NCBI GenBank assembly: GCA_964495595.1
Contig: CAZBWH010000002.1
Span: forward strand, 1-64,000
Reading direction: 5' to 3'
Origin: CALMFQ01 sp964495595
GTDB taxonomy: Bacteria; Pseudomonadota; Gammaproteobacteria; Burkholderiales; SCOH01
Length of the DNA: 64,000 nucleotides
Positions 8,031-16,821 of the stretch are shown piece after piece. The position numbers and the translations under genes are program-made. The notes beneath the pieces were generated by a model that was not told the DNA's origin, searched no databases, and saw only the letters and a list, made by a program, of their open reading frames with translations. The stretch's first letter is position 1; each line of letters opens with the position of its first letter.

Positions 8031-9128
8031 TCAGCCGTTGCCCAGCAGCTCGGTCAGCCCGTTCATCACCCGCCGGTTGGCGCTTTCCATCTGGCCAAGG
8101 GCTTGCAGGGCGCCGGCCTGGTTGCCGCTGCGGTAGCACTGGATGGCCTGGCGGGCGAAGTCATGCACCGCCCGGTGCGGGTCTTCCATGTCGCGGAAAG
8201 CGCTCTGGCGGGAGAATTCGCTGCAGCCTTCGCCTTCGTAGTACCAGCGGCCGAGAAGGCACTGCTTTTCGCTGGGAACGGCGTCGGCCTGCAGGTCGGA
8301 CAGACCCAGCAGCACCTTGTAGACTTCCAGCTTGAGCGACAGCTCCTGGATATTGGCCAGCTCGACATTGGCCAGCCGCGCCGACGAGGCAATGCTCGAT
8401 TGCATGGTGCGGGAAATATCCAGCAACTGCTGCATGCCCTGCATGGCCGATTCGTTACTGCTGCTGTAGCTGGCCGCCTCGGTGGCGCCCAGGGTCATGA
8501 TTTCCCTGGCCTTGCCGGTTTCCTGCTGGATGCCGTTGACCAGGCCGCCGATTTCGGCGGTGGATTTGGCGGTGCGCTCGGCCAGCTTGCGCACCTCATC
8601 GGCCACCACGGCAAAGCCGCGCCCGGTTTCGCCGGCCCGGGCCGCCTCGATCGCCGCGTTCAGCGCCAGCAGGTTGGTCTGCTCTGCAATCTCGCGGATC
8701 AGTTGCACGATGCCGACGATCTGCCCGGCGCTTTGCGACAAGCCTTCCACACTGTCACTGGCTGCGCTGATGCGATCGAACATGGCTTGCAGGTTGCCGG
8801 CAATGCTATGCAGCGACGAGCGGTTGTGATCCGATTCGGCGGCAGCGACTTCGGCGGCCGCCTTTTCGTCGTTCAGCCGGCCAGACAGCTGGGTGAACGA
8901 GCGGAAGATGCCATTCAGCGAGTCGCCAAAATGCGGCAGATTGGCCAGCACCCCCTCCAGCAACTCGACCCGCGCGATGGCCTGTCGGGCGGTTTGTTCC
9001 TGCTGTGCCTGGTTGGCCTGCAGGCCAGCCAGCTCGCTTTCCATTTCCTGTACGCGCCGGCGCAATGCCGCGTTGTCCGCCGTGGCCGCATCCAGTGCCT
9101 TGTGCTGTTTCGACTGCCATCCGAACAT
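8031..9128 (-). CDS. soluble methyl-accepting chemotaxis protein with C-terminal CZB domain
   Basis: A cytoplasmic chemoreceptor of 365 residues: no transmembrane segment, an N-terminal coiled coil (residues 8-60), a signalling domain with EQTNLLALNAAIEAARAGETG, and a C-terminal chemoreceptor zinc-binding (CZB) domain. The CZB core CLLGRWYYEGEG (near residue 290) and the downstream His in EDPHRAVHDFA are the expected Zn ligands. CZB receptors are known to sense hypochlorite or zinc. The ATG at 9128 is preferred over 9140 because GGGGGAG lies just before it and family members begin MFGW; both are in frame. Confidence 0.9.
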   Translation of the reverse strand: MFGWQSKQHKALDAATADNAALRRRVQEMESELAGLQANQAQQEQTARQAIARVELLEGVLANLPHFGDSLNGIFRSFTQLSGRLNDEKAAAEVAAAESDHNRSSLHSIAGNLQAMFDRISAASDSVEGLSQSAGQIVGIVQLIREIAEQTNLLALNAAIEAARAGETGRGFAVVADEVRKLAERTAKSTAEIGGLVNGIQQETGKAREIMTLGATEAASYSSSNESAMQGMQQLLDISRTMQSSIASSARLANVELANIQELSLKLEVYKVLLGLSDLQADAVPSEKQCLLGRWYYEGEGCSEFSRQSAFRDMEDPHRAVHDFARQAIQCYRSGNQAGALQALGQMESANRRVMNGLTELLGNG

Positions 9129-9247
9129 GAACTCCCCCATTTCTGACCGGGTATTGAAATGTCTATGGATAAACTGTAGTTGCTGCGCACCCCCAATGCC
9201 AGCGACCGGCAGGCATCGAATGCCCCGCTTGACCCAAGTGGCGTTGT

Positions 9248-9268
9248 AAATGATAATGGTTCGCGTTT
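9248..9268. promoter_or_regulatory. possible Fur box before the TonB receptor gene
   Basis: TGATAATGGTTCGCG (9251-9265) matches the left half of the Fur consensus TGATAATnATTATCA well and the right half poorly. It is about 150 bases upstream of the receptor start. Iron control fits the receptor type, but the match is clearly weaker than the box at 19.3 kb. Confidence 0.45.
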
Positions 9269-9416
9269 ACTTTTCGCGCAGCCTGCCAGTGCAGGCCTTG
9301 CGCTTCCTTAGCCAGCCATCCACGCCGCTGTTGCCGTGGTAGCCCGCCAGTGTCAAAGACGCCGGATTGTCACCGTGGAAACGGGGGGGCGGCCGTCGTG
9401 TGTTGGGGGGGATTCC

Positions 9417-11735
9417 ATGCTTCAAGTGTCTCGCGGGCCGTTGGTGTGCAAGCGGCGTAGTCTTTCAGTGCTGGTGGCTTGGCTGGGCGTCGCGGTGTGG
9501 CCGCAGGTGCAGGCCGCCGGGCCGGTGCAGCTGGCCGATGCCCGCCAGCCGGCGCGTCTGCTCAGCCCGCTGGTGGTGACCGCTACCCGGATGGCGGTGT
9601 CGCCGGATCAGCTGACTGCCAGCGTGACCAGCGTCGGTCGTGATGAGCTGGAGCGGCGTTTGCCGCAGGACGAAGCCGATCTGTTCCGCGATCAGGGCGA
9701 TGTGGTCATGGCACGCGACATGCGCCGCCACGGCGCTACGCGGGTCAATATCCGTGGCATTGAAGATAACCGGGTGGTGCAGCTGGTCGATGGCGTGCGG
9801 CTGCCGGACTATTTCAACGGTGGTGGCCCGACCAACTACACGATGAGCACCTCGGCAGCGCCGATGACCGACTTTCTGCGCCAGGTGGAAATCGTCCGTG
9901 GCCCGGCGTCCAGCCTGTACGGTTCGGATGCGCTGGGCGGTGTGGTGGGGTATCTGACACTGGAGCCGCATGACTTGCTACGCCAGGGAGCAACGACCGG
10001 CCTGCGGCTGCGAGCCGGCTACAGCAGCGCCAACGATGGCCTCAGCGGCAGTGTGATCGGCGCAGCGCGTGGCGAGTCGCTGGCGATGCTGCTGGCGTAT
10101 GCGCAGGCCAAAGGGCACGAAACCCGCAATCAGGGTGATGACGACCGCTACGGCCCCAACCGTGCCACTCCCAATCCGGCTGATACTGACGATCGCGGCG
10201 CAATGGCCCGCTTGGTCTGGCGCCCGGCCAGTGGCCACCGGCTGACCGCATTGCTGGAAGGTCGCGAGCAGCAGGCCAGCACCGAGATCATGCGCATGGC
10301 GGCATCGCTGACGAAAGTGGTGTCGATGCAGGGCAACGACCAGAGCCGCCGCGGCCGGGTGGGGCTGGAATACGAACACGCACCGGATAGCGGTCTGTAT
10401 CAGCGCTTGCTGGCGCGGGTGTTCTATCAGGATGCCGACACCGACAACCGCAACCAGCAGCGCCGGGCCAACGCCAGCTACAGCGCGGCCACAGGGTGTT
10501 CGGCCTCGCGGGCGGGTACTGGCAATTGCGACATCAATCAGCGTTTCCAGCTTGAGCAGACGCTGGCCGGCATCGGGCTGCAGGCGGATTCCGAATGGAT
10601 GCAGGGCGAGACAGCCCACCTGCTCAGCTACGGCGTCGACCTGCAGCGTCAGCAGGTATCGACCCTGCGCGACGGCAGCGTGACCCATCTGGCCAGCGGT
10701 GTGGTGACTTTTGGCCTGGCCGGCGAAAACTATCCGCTGCGTGACTTTGCCGACGGCCAGACCGACACGCTCGGCCTGTTCGTGCAGGATGAAATCGCAC
10801 TGCAGCAGCGAACCCTGCTGCTGACCCCTGGCCTGCGCTACGACCGGACCAGGCTGCAGCCCAGGCCAGATGCGCTGGCACAGCAAGTGCTGTCGGTGAT
10901 CCATCGCGAGGTGGTGGCGCAGACGCATGCCCATCTGTCGCCCAAGCTAGGGCTGCAATGGCAGTGGCAGCCGGCACTGGCGCTGTTTGGCCAGGTGGCT
11001 TCGGGGTTTCGTGCCCCGAACTACGGCGAGGTCAACGGCGCTTTCCGCAATGCGGCGCAGATGTATGCCACGGTGCCCAACCCCGATCTGCGCCCGGAAA
11101 CCAGCGTTGGTCTGGAACTTGGCCTGCGTGGCCGTAGCGGTGCGCTGAACGGCCAGTTTGCGCTGTTCGACAACCGCTACAAGGATTTCATCGAAAACGT
11201 CAAACTCAACTGCCCGAGCGACCCGAGCTGCATCAACATCGCCGGTGCGCCGTACACCACCTATATGTCGCAGAACCTCAGCCGGGTACGCATCCGGGGA
11301 GCAGAGCTGCGCGGCGGCTGGGCGCTGGCGCCGCAATGGCGTGCCGACATGGCCGTCGCCTGGGCCCACGGCGACAACACCGAAACCCATCAGCCGCTCA
11401 ACAGCGTCGAGCCTCTGCGCGGCATGCTCGGTCTGACCTGGGACAACAGCGCCTGGGGCAGCGACCTGCGCCTGAACGCGGCACAACGCAAAAACCGCGT
11501 CGATAACAGCAGCGGCGAATGGTTCAGGACACCGGGTTACGCCGTGGTCGACCTGGCCGGCTGGTACAAGCCGACGGCCAACAGCAAGCTGGTGCTGGCG
11601 GTCAACAACCTGTTCGACCGCAAATACTGGCTGTGGAGCGACATTCGCAACGCCGATGGCTACAACCCCAGCGCACCGGAGTTCTACACCCAGCCGGGGC
11701 GCAATCTGCGTGTCTCCGTGCAGGCGGACTTTTAA
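9417..11735 (+). CDS. TonB-dependent haem/haemoglobin-type receptor (HmuR-like)
   Basis: Outer membrane receptor of 772 residues for TonB-driven uptake. It has a signal peptide (SLSVLVAWLGVAVWPQVQA), a TonB box-like segment (LSPLVVTATR), the plug domain (residues about 50-170, with VNIRGIEDNRVVQLVDGVR and VEIVRGPASSLYGSDALGG) and a 22-strand barrel ending in the aromatic-terminal strand VSVQADF. The motifs FRAP (GFRAPNYGE) and NPDL (VPNPDLRPETS), typical of haem/haemoglobin receptors, are both present. The start at 9417 follows GGGGGG. It lies upstream of the chelatase cluster, which supports tetrapyrrole cargo; siderophore or cobalamin uptake is less likely. Confidence 0.9.
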   Translation: MLQVSRGPLVCKRRSLSVLVAWLGVAVWPQVQAAGPVQLADARQPARLLSPLVVTATRMAVSPDQLTASVTSVGRDELERRLPQDEADLFRDQGDVVMARDMRRHGATRVNIRGIEDNRVVQLVDGVRLPDYFNGGGPTNYTMSTSAAPMTDFLRQVEIVRGPASSLYGSDALGGVVGYLTLEPHDLLRQGATTGLRLRAGYSSANDGLSGSVIGAARGESLAMLLAYAQAKGHETRNQGDDDRYGPNRATPNPADTDDRGAMARLVWRPASGHRLTALLEGREQQASTEIMRMAASLTKVVSMQGNDQSRRGRVGLEYEHAPDSGLYQRLLARVFYQDADTDNRNQQRRANASYSAATGCSASRAGTGNCDINQRFQLEQTLAGIGLQADSEWMQGETAHLLSYGVDLQRQQVSTLRDGSVTHLASGVVTFGLAGENYPLRDFADGQTDTLGLFVQDEIALQQRTLLLTPGLRYDRTRLQPRPDALAQQVLSVIHREVVAQTHAHLSPKLGLQWQWQPALALFGQVASGFRAPNYGEVNGAFRNAAQMYATVPNPDLRPETSVGLELGLRGRSGALNGQFALFDNRYKDFIENVKLNCPSDPSCINIAGAPYTTYMSQNLSRVRIRGAELRGGWALAPQWRADMAVAWAHGDNTETHQPLNSVEPLRGMLGLTWDNSAWGSDLRLNAAQRKNRVDNSSGEWFRTPGYAVVDLAGWYKPTANSKLVLAVNNLFDRKYWLWSDIRNADGYNPSAPEFYTQPGRNLRVSVQADF

Positions 11736-11750
11736 TCTCGTAGCCTTTTT

Positions 11751-11787
11751 GTGCCGGACGACCCGCGGGTTGCCGGCACCTTTTTTT
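11751..11787 (+). terminator. rho-independent terminator between receptor and chelatase genes
   Basis: GTGCCGG (11751-11757) pairs with CCGGCAC (11773-11779). The loop holds a second palindrome, ACCCGCGGGT, and seven T residues follow (11781-11787). It is only 20 bases upstream of the chelatase start, so the chelatase operon is either expressed by read-through at a lower level or from a promoter overlapping this site. Confidence 0.8.
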
Positions 11788-11807
11788 GCATGAATGGCTG
11801 AAGTTCG

Positions 11808-14800
11808 ATGAATGTAGTGCGTTGTTGTCTGGGTTTGTTGCTGTGGCTGGCTGTCGTGTGTCAGGCGCAGTCGGTGTTGATCGTTGCCACCTCGCCGGTG
11901 CCGCAGGGCAAGCTGACATTGCTGCGCGAGATCGGCCGGCAGCAAGGCGTGCAGGTGCAGGCCGAGCTGGTGGAGAAATTGTCGCCGCAGGCGGTGCCGG
12001 GCCTGTTTGCCGGGCGCGATCTGGTGATTTTCGATGCCGGCCGCGAACACATGCAGGCCGTTGTCCGTGGCCGGCTGGCACCGGCTTTGCCGGGGCTGAA
12101 AGCGCCGCACATCTGGATGCGTGATGAAGCGCCGCAGGTGCAGGGTTTGCCGCCGGCGCTGGCGCAGCGGCTGCACGCCTATTTCGTGAATGGCGGGCGT
12201 GCCAATTTCGAGAACTTCTTCCGCACCCTCAACGCCCATTTCGCCGGCCGCTCCGGCGACGGCATCGCGCCGCCGTTCGTGTTTCCCGAGATGGCGGTGT
12301 ATTACCCCGGTGCTCCGCAGCAGGTTTTTGCCGGCCCGGCGGAATATCTGCGCTGGCGCGGCATCGAACCCGCCAAACGCCCGCCCACCGTGGCCATTGC
12401 CTTTCACCAGCAATATCTCGGCGCCGAAATGATGACGCAGATCGACGACCTGATCCGCCGTATCGAGGCCGGTGGCGGACTGGCGCTGCCGTATTACGCC
12501 GGGGTGATGGGGCCGCATGCATCGATGCTCACCGTCAACGGCCAGCGTGTGGCCGATGTGGTGATCAACACCCAGATCGTGCTCGACCCGGAAGGGCGGC
12601 GCAAGGAACTGGCGGCACTGGGCATTCCGGCGCTGCAATCGCTGGCCTACCGCAAGGGCGACGTGGCCGACTGGCGCGCCGACCCGCTCGGGCTGGCGCT
12701 GATGGACGTGCCGTTTTATCTGGCGCAGGCCGAATACACCGGCATCGTCGACCCGATGCTGACCCACGCCAGCAACAAGCAGGACGGCAGCATTGTCGTG
12801 ATCGACGAACAAAACCAGGCGCTGGTCAACAAGGCGCTGAATCTGGTGCGCCTGCAGCGCCTGCCGAATGCCGAAAAGCGGCTGGCGGTGATGTTCTGGA
12901 ACTACCCGCCGGGCGAAAAAAACCTCTCCGCCTCGTATCTCAACCTGCCGCGCAGCTTTGTCGGCACCCTGCAGGCGCTGCAGGCTGCCGGTTATCAGAC
13001 CCGGCCGCAGGATGAAGGCTGGCTGGTAAGCCGGCTGCAGCGCCTGCTGGCGCCGTTTTACCGCGACGGCCAGCTGGCCGCCTTGTTGCGCGACGATCTG
13101 GCCGAACGCCTGCCGCTGAAAACCTACCGTGCCTGGCTCAAACAACTGCCGCCCGCCGTGCAGGCCGAACTGCAGCAACGCTGGGGCGATCCGGAAAAAT
13201 CGGCGATGGTGCTGCGCGATGGCAGCGAGCCGGTGTTCGTGATTCCGCGTCTGGCCATCGGCCAGGTGATTTTTTCGCCGCAGGCGCCGCGTGGCGAAAA
13301 ATGGGAAGACAAGGAAAAGGCGCTGTATCACTCGACCACCGCCGCCCCCTCGCATTTCTATCTGGCGCAATATCTGTGGCTGCGCGCCGGCTACCGGAGC
13401 GATGCCATCATCCACTACGGCACCCACGGCTCGCAGGAATGGCTGCCGGGCAAGGAGCGCGGCCTGTCGGTGAACGACTACCCGCTACTGGCGGTGGGCG
13501 ATGTGCCGGTGATCTACCCCTACATCGTCGACAACATCGGCGAGGCGCTGCAAACCAAGCGCCGTGGCCGCGCCGTCACCGTCACCCACCAGACGCCGCC
13601 GTTTGCCCCGGCCGGGTTGCATGACCGCCTGACCGAAATCCACGACCTGCTGCACGCCTGGCTGGCGCAGGACGAAGGCGCGGTCAAGCAGCAGCAGGCG
13701 CAGGCACTGCGCAGCAAGGTGCGCGCCGAGCGCATCGACCTCGACATGTGCTGGGACGACGCCCGCATCAACGCCGACATGCGCGGCTTCGTCAACGCGC
13801 TGCACGACCACCTGCACGAACTGGCGCAGACAGCCCAGCCGATGGGCCTGCACAGCTTTGGCAGCGCGCCGCAGCCAACCCACCGCATCGGCACGGTGCT
13901 GATGATGCTCGGCCAGCCATTCTGGGAGGCCGCCGCCAAAGCCGCCGGCCAGCCGGCAGATCAACTTGATGAAGCGCTGATTGCCGACTACGCCAAACTG
14001 GCCGACACCCCGCCGTGGAAGCTGCTGAGCGGCTATCTCGACGGCAGCCTGCCAGCCCCGCGTGATGCGGCGCTGGCAAACATGCTGGCGCAGGGCAAAC
14101 GCTGGTACGACGACCTGGGCGCGGCGGGCGAACTGCAGGGGCTGTTGTCGGCGCTGGCGGGTGAACACAGGCCGACTTCCTACGGCGGCGATCCGATGAA
14201 AAACCCGGATGCCCTGCCCACCGGGCGCAACCTGTATGGCTTCGACCCTTCGCGGGTGCCCACCAAGGCCGCCTGGCAGGCCGGCAAAGAGGCGGCGGAT
14301 GCATTGATTGCCGCGCACCGCGCCAAAACCGGCAAGGCACCGAAAAAGCTGGCGTTTTCGCTCTGGTCGGTGGAAACCATGCGCCACTACGGCCTGCTGG
14401 AAGCACAGGCATTGTGGGCCATGGGTGTCGAGCCGGTGTGGGATGCCGGCGGCCGGGTGGTGGATGTGAAACTGGTGCCACGCAGCGAGCTGAAGCGGCC
14501 ACGGGTGGATGTGGTGCTGTCGGCCACCGGCCTGTATCGCGATCATTTCCCCAATGCCATGAAGCAACTGGCGAAAGCGGTGGAACTGGCCGCCCGTGCG
14601 CAGGAAGAGGACAACCCGCTGTATGCCAACAGCCAGGCGCTGCAGCGCAAACTGCAGGCGCAGGGCATTGCCCCCGAGGCCGCGCAGCGCGCAGCAGAAA
14701 CACGCATTTTCTCCTCCGCATCCGGCCGCTACGGCACCGGGCTGGACGATGCGGCGCTGGCCACCGACACCTGGAAAAACCAGGCCGAAGGCGACCGCAA

Positions 14801-15785
14801 GCTGGCCAGCCTCTATCTCTCGAAAATGCAGTTTGCCTACGGCAGCGACGAAGCCGGCTGGGGCAGCCAGGGTATTGCCGGCGCCAGCGGCAAGGCGGCG
14901 CAGATCAACCTCTACGCCGAACACCTGAAAGGCACCGAAGGCGCCGTGCTGTCGCGCACCTCCAACCTCTACGGCATGCTCACCACCGACGATCCTTTCC
15001 AGTATCTGGGCGGCATCGGCGCGGCGGTGCGCATGCTCGACGGCAAGGCGCCCGAGCTGTACATCTCCAACCTGCGCGGCAGCGGTGCCGGCAAGGTGGA
15101 AGGCGCGGCGGCGTTTCTGGCCAAGGAGCTGGCGACGCGCAACTTCCACCCCGGCTATATCAAGGGGCTGATGGCCGAAGGGTATTCCGGCACGCTGCAG
15201 GTGCTCGACAGCGTCAACAACTTCAGCGGCTGGACCACTGTCTCGCGTGAAATCGTGCGTGATGATCAGTGGCAGGAATTTGTCGAAGTCTACGTGCGCG
15301 ACAAACACAAGCTCGGCCTGAAGCAGTGGTTTGCGCAGAACAACCCGCATGCCCTGGCGCAAAGCATCGAACGCATGCTGGAAATGGCCCGCCACGGCTA
15401 CTGGCAAACCGACGCCGATACGCTGAAAGAACTGAAGCAGACCTACCGCCAGCTGGCGCAGCAACACGATGTGCGCAGCGACAACCAGGCATTCAATCAG
15501 TTTGTCGCCGCCGGATACGGCCTGGCAGGCAGCCTGCCGGCACTGCCGGCGCAGGCGCGCAACGCAGCCAGTGGCCAGCGTGCCAGCCAGCAGCCGCAGA
15601 TGCTGGAGCCAACCCCGGTGCCGGCACCGCCGCCGATCCGGGGCATCCTGCTGGAAAAAGTGCAAAACCCGCCCCCCGCAGCACCGCTGCCTCTGGCGCT
15701 GGCCGGCGGTTATCTGCTGCTGGGCATGAGTTTTGGCGGCGGAATGCTCGCCGCACGCCGGCGTGCCCAGGGAGAGATGGCGTGA
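11808..15785 (+). CDS. exported CobN-like chelatase with membrane anchor (HmuS-type)
   Basis: Large subunit of the CobN/BchH chelatase family, 1325 residues. The family core is clear: HYGTHGSQEWLPGKERGLS (around residue 540), then YPYIVDNIGE and the long C-terminal domain with SLWSVETMRHYG, YGTGLDDAALATDTW and NLYGMLTTDDPFQYLGG. Unlike cytoplasmic CobN it starts with a signal peptide (CLGLLLWLAVVCQAQ) and ends with a Pro-rich linker and one transmembrane helix (LPLALAGGYLLLGMSFGGGM) plus basic residues, so the catalytic body should face the periplasm. No cobS, cobT or cobalamin gene is near. Position behind a haem-type receptor and before ExbB/DUF2149 genes matches hmuS of Bacteroidota, reported (from memory) to remove iron from haem. 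Function here is inferred. Confidence 0.85.
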   Translation: MNVVRCCLGLLLWLAVVCQAQSVLIVATSPVPQGKLTLLREIGRQQGVQVQAELVEKLSPQAVPGLFAGRDLVIFDAGREHMQAVVRGRLAPALPGLKAPHIWMRDEAPQVQGLPPALAQRLHAYFVNGGRANFENFFRTLNAHFAGRSGDGIAPPFVFPEMAVYYPGAPQQVFAGPAEYLRWRGIEPAKRPPTVAIAFHQQYLGAEMMTQIDDLIRRIEAGGGLALPYYAGVMGPHASMLTVNGQRVADVVINTQIVLDPEGRRKELAALGIPALQSLAYRKGDVADWRADPLGLALMDVPFYLAQAEYTGIVDPMLTHASNKQDGSIVVIDEQNQALVNKALNLVRLQRLPNAEKRLAVMFWNYPPGEKNLSASYLNLPRSFVGTLQALQAAGYQTRPQDEGWLVSRLQRLLAPFYRDGQLAALLRDDLAERLPLKTYRAWLKQLPPAVQAELQQRWGDPEKSAMVLRDGSEPVFVIPRLAIGQVIFSPQAPRGEKWEDKEKALYHSTTAAPSHFYLAQYLWLRAGYRSDAIIHYGTHGSQEWLPGKERGLSVNDYPLLAVGDVPVIYPYIVDNIGEALQTKRRGRAVTVTHQTPPFAPAGLHDRLTEIHDLLHAWLAQDEGAVKQQQAQALRSKVRAERIDLDMCWDDARINADMRGFVNALHDHLHELAQTAQPMGLHSFGSAPQPTHRIGTVLMMLGQPFWEAAAKAAGQPADQLDEALIADYAKLADTPPWKLLSGYLDGSLPAPRDAALANMLAQGKRWYDDLGAAGELQGLLSALAGEHRPTSYGGDPMKNPDALPTGRNLYGFDPSRVPTKAAWQAGKEAADALIAAHRAKTGKAPKKLAFSLWSVETMRHYGLLEAQALWAMGVEPVWDAGGRVVDVKLVPRSELKRPRVDVVLSATGLYRDHFPNAMKQLAKAVELAARAQEEDNPLYANSQALQRKLQAQGIAPEAAQRAAETRIFSSASGRYGTGLDDAALATDTWKNQAEGDRKLASLYLSKMQFAYGSDEAGWGSQGIAGASGKAAQINLYAEHLKGTEGAVLSRTSNLYGMLTTDDPFQYLGGIGAAVRMLDGKAPELYISNLRGSGAGKVEGAAAFLAKELATRNFHPGYIKGLMAEGYSGTLQVLDSVNNFSGWTTVSREIVRDDQWQEFVEVYVRDKHKLGLKQWFAQNNPHALAQSIERMLEMARHGYWQTDADTLKELKQTYRQLAQQHDVRSDNQAFNQFVAAGYGLAGSLPALPAQARNAASGQRASQQPQMLEPTPVPAPPPIRGILLEKVQNPPPAAPLPLALAGGYLLLGMSFGGGMLAARRRAQGEMA

Positions 15786-15849
15786 CACACCTGCCCGCTT
15801 ATCGATCCGTTTCTCCGCCGATTTCAACATCACCACTGAGGGAGCCAAC

Positions 15850-16329
15850 ATGCCCAATATCGAACTGACCATGTACCAGATTTCGCAGGTTTTCCTGCTG
15901 CCCACGCTGGTGCTGATTGCCGCCTTGTTCCTGTACGCCTTCTGGGTGCTGGGCGAATTTTTGCTGCTGGCGCTGTATCGCCGCCGCGGCCAGGGCCGGC
16001 TGCTGCTGGCCGATTACCGCAAGAACCCGGCGCTGAGCGCCGACGAACTGGACGTGCTGGCGCACAAGCAACTGGAAAACCCGCGCATTGCCAGCCGTGT
16101 CACGCCGATGCTGGGGCTGGTGGCCACCATGATCCCGATGGGGCCAGCGCTCAAATCGCTGTCGGACGGCAATCTGGCCAAGGTGTCGGATAACCTCACC
16201 GTGGCGTTTTCGGCCGTGATCCTGGCGCTGATTGCCGCGTCGATCACCTACTGGGTGGTCAACGTGCGCCGCCGCTGGCTGGCCGAAGAAATGCTGGAAA
16301 TCGAAGCCCTGCGCGGAGCCACAGCATGA
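15850..16329 (+). CDS. MotA/TolQ/ExbB-like proton channel subunit (HmuU-type)
   Basis: A 159-residue inner-membrane protein with three predicted transmembrane segments (about residues 13-42, 84-103 and 115-137). The second contains TPMLGLVATMIPMGPALKSL, which lines up with the ExbB/TolQ channel segment, with Thr93 at the place of the conserved channel Thr; the second channel Thr of ExbB has no obvious equivalent. The start at 15850 has a GAGGGAG ribosome site, so the longer upstream frame is not used. It lies 64 bases after the chelatase gene and overlaps the DUF2149 gene by ATGA, indicating translational coupling. Likely role: proton-driven motor for the anchored chelatase. Confidence 0.85.
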   Translation: MPNIELTMYQISQVFLLPTLVLIAALFLYAFWVLGEFLLLALYRRRGQGRLLLADYRKNPALSADELDVLAHKQLENPRIASRVTPMLGLVATMIPMGPALKSLSDGNLAKVSDNLTVAFSAVILALIAASITYWVVNVRRRWLAEEMLEIEALRGATA

Positions 16330-16658
16330 GCCTGAAACTGTTGCACGAACCGGAAACCGAAGATCCGATCCTGTCGGTGGTCAACCTGATCGACATCTTT
16401 CTGGTGATCATCGCCGCCTTGCTGATCACCGTGGCGCAAAACCCGCTGATCAACCCGTTCAACAAACAGGACGTGACCGTGATCACCGACCCCGGCAAGC
16501 CGACCATGGAGGTGATGATCAAGAAGGGCGAAAAAATCGAGAAATACAAGGCCAACGGCAATATCGGCAGCGGCGACGGCGAAAAAGCCGGCGTAGCCTA
16601 CCGCATGAAAGACGGCTCGATGGTCTACGTGCCGGAAGGGGGCCCGGCAGCCCAATAA
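16326..16658 (+). CDS. DUF2149 protein, ExbD-like (HmuV-type)
   Basis: A 110-residue protein with one N-terminal transmembrane helix, VNLIDIFLVIIAALLI, followed by a periplasmic domain rich in Lys and Gly. Asp23 in the membrane segment (LIDIFLV) sits exactly where ExbD/TolR carry their proton-conducting Asp (IDVMLV). DUF2149 genes are known as companions of CobN-like chelatases and MotA/TolQ/ExbB genes. It overlaps the upstream channel gene by four bases. A repeat hairpin follows and probably closes the operon. Confidence 0.85.
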   Translation: MSLKLLHEPETEDPILSVVNLIDIFLVIIAALLITVAQNPLINPFNKQDVTVITDPGKPTMEVMIKKGEKIEKYKANGNIGSGDGEKAGVAYRMKDGSMVYVPEGGPAAQ

Positions 16659-16661
16659 CCA

Positions 16662-16735
16662 CCGGCCTGCAGACCGCACCCAGATTGCCTTGCAGGCCGG
16701 CCTGCAAGCCAGTATCCATGCGGCCTGCAGGGCAT
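16662..16735. repeat. dispersed palindromic repeat, copy B
   Basis: The central TTGCAGGCCGGCCTGCAA (16690-16707) is a perfect 18-bp palindrome. Outer arms 16665-16677 and 16719-16731 pair with one mismatch (CCTGCAGaCCGCA against TGCGGcCTGCAGG). It is the same family as copy A but with the core arm diverged. It follows the chelatase operon. Confidence 0.75.
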
Positions 16736-16821
16736 CAGGAGGAATTGCTCTACATGTCGGCGTAATGATCGACCATTAGTATCCCCGAATGTGGTGATTC
16801 AATGACGAAAGGAGCTGCCTG

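Noticed and set aside
11808..15785. Annotation as cytoplasmic cobaltochelatase CobN for cobalamin synthesis
   Set aside because: It has a signal peptide and a C-terminal anchor, there are no cobS/cobT or corrin genes nearby, and the neighbours are a haem-type receptor and ExbB/DUF2149 genes.
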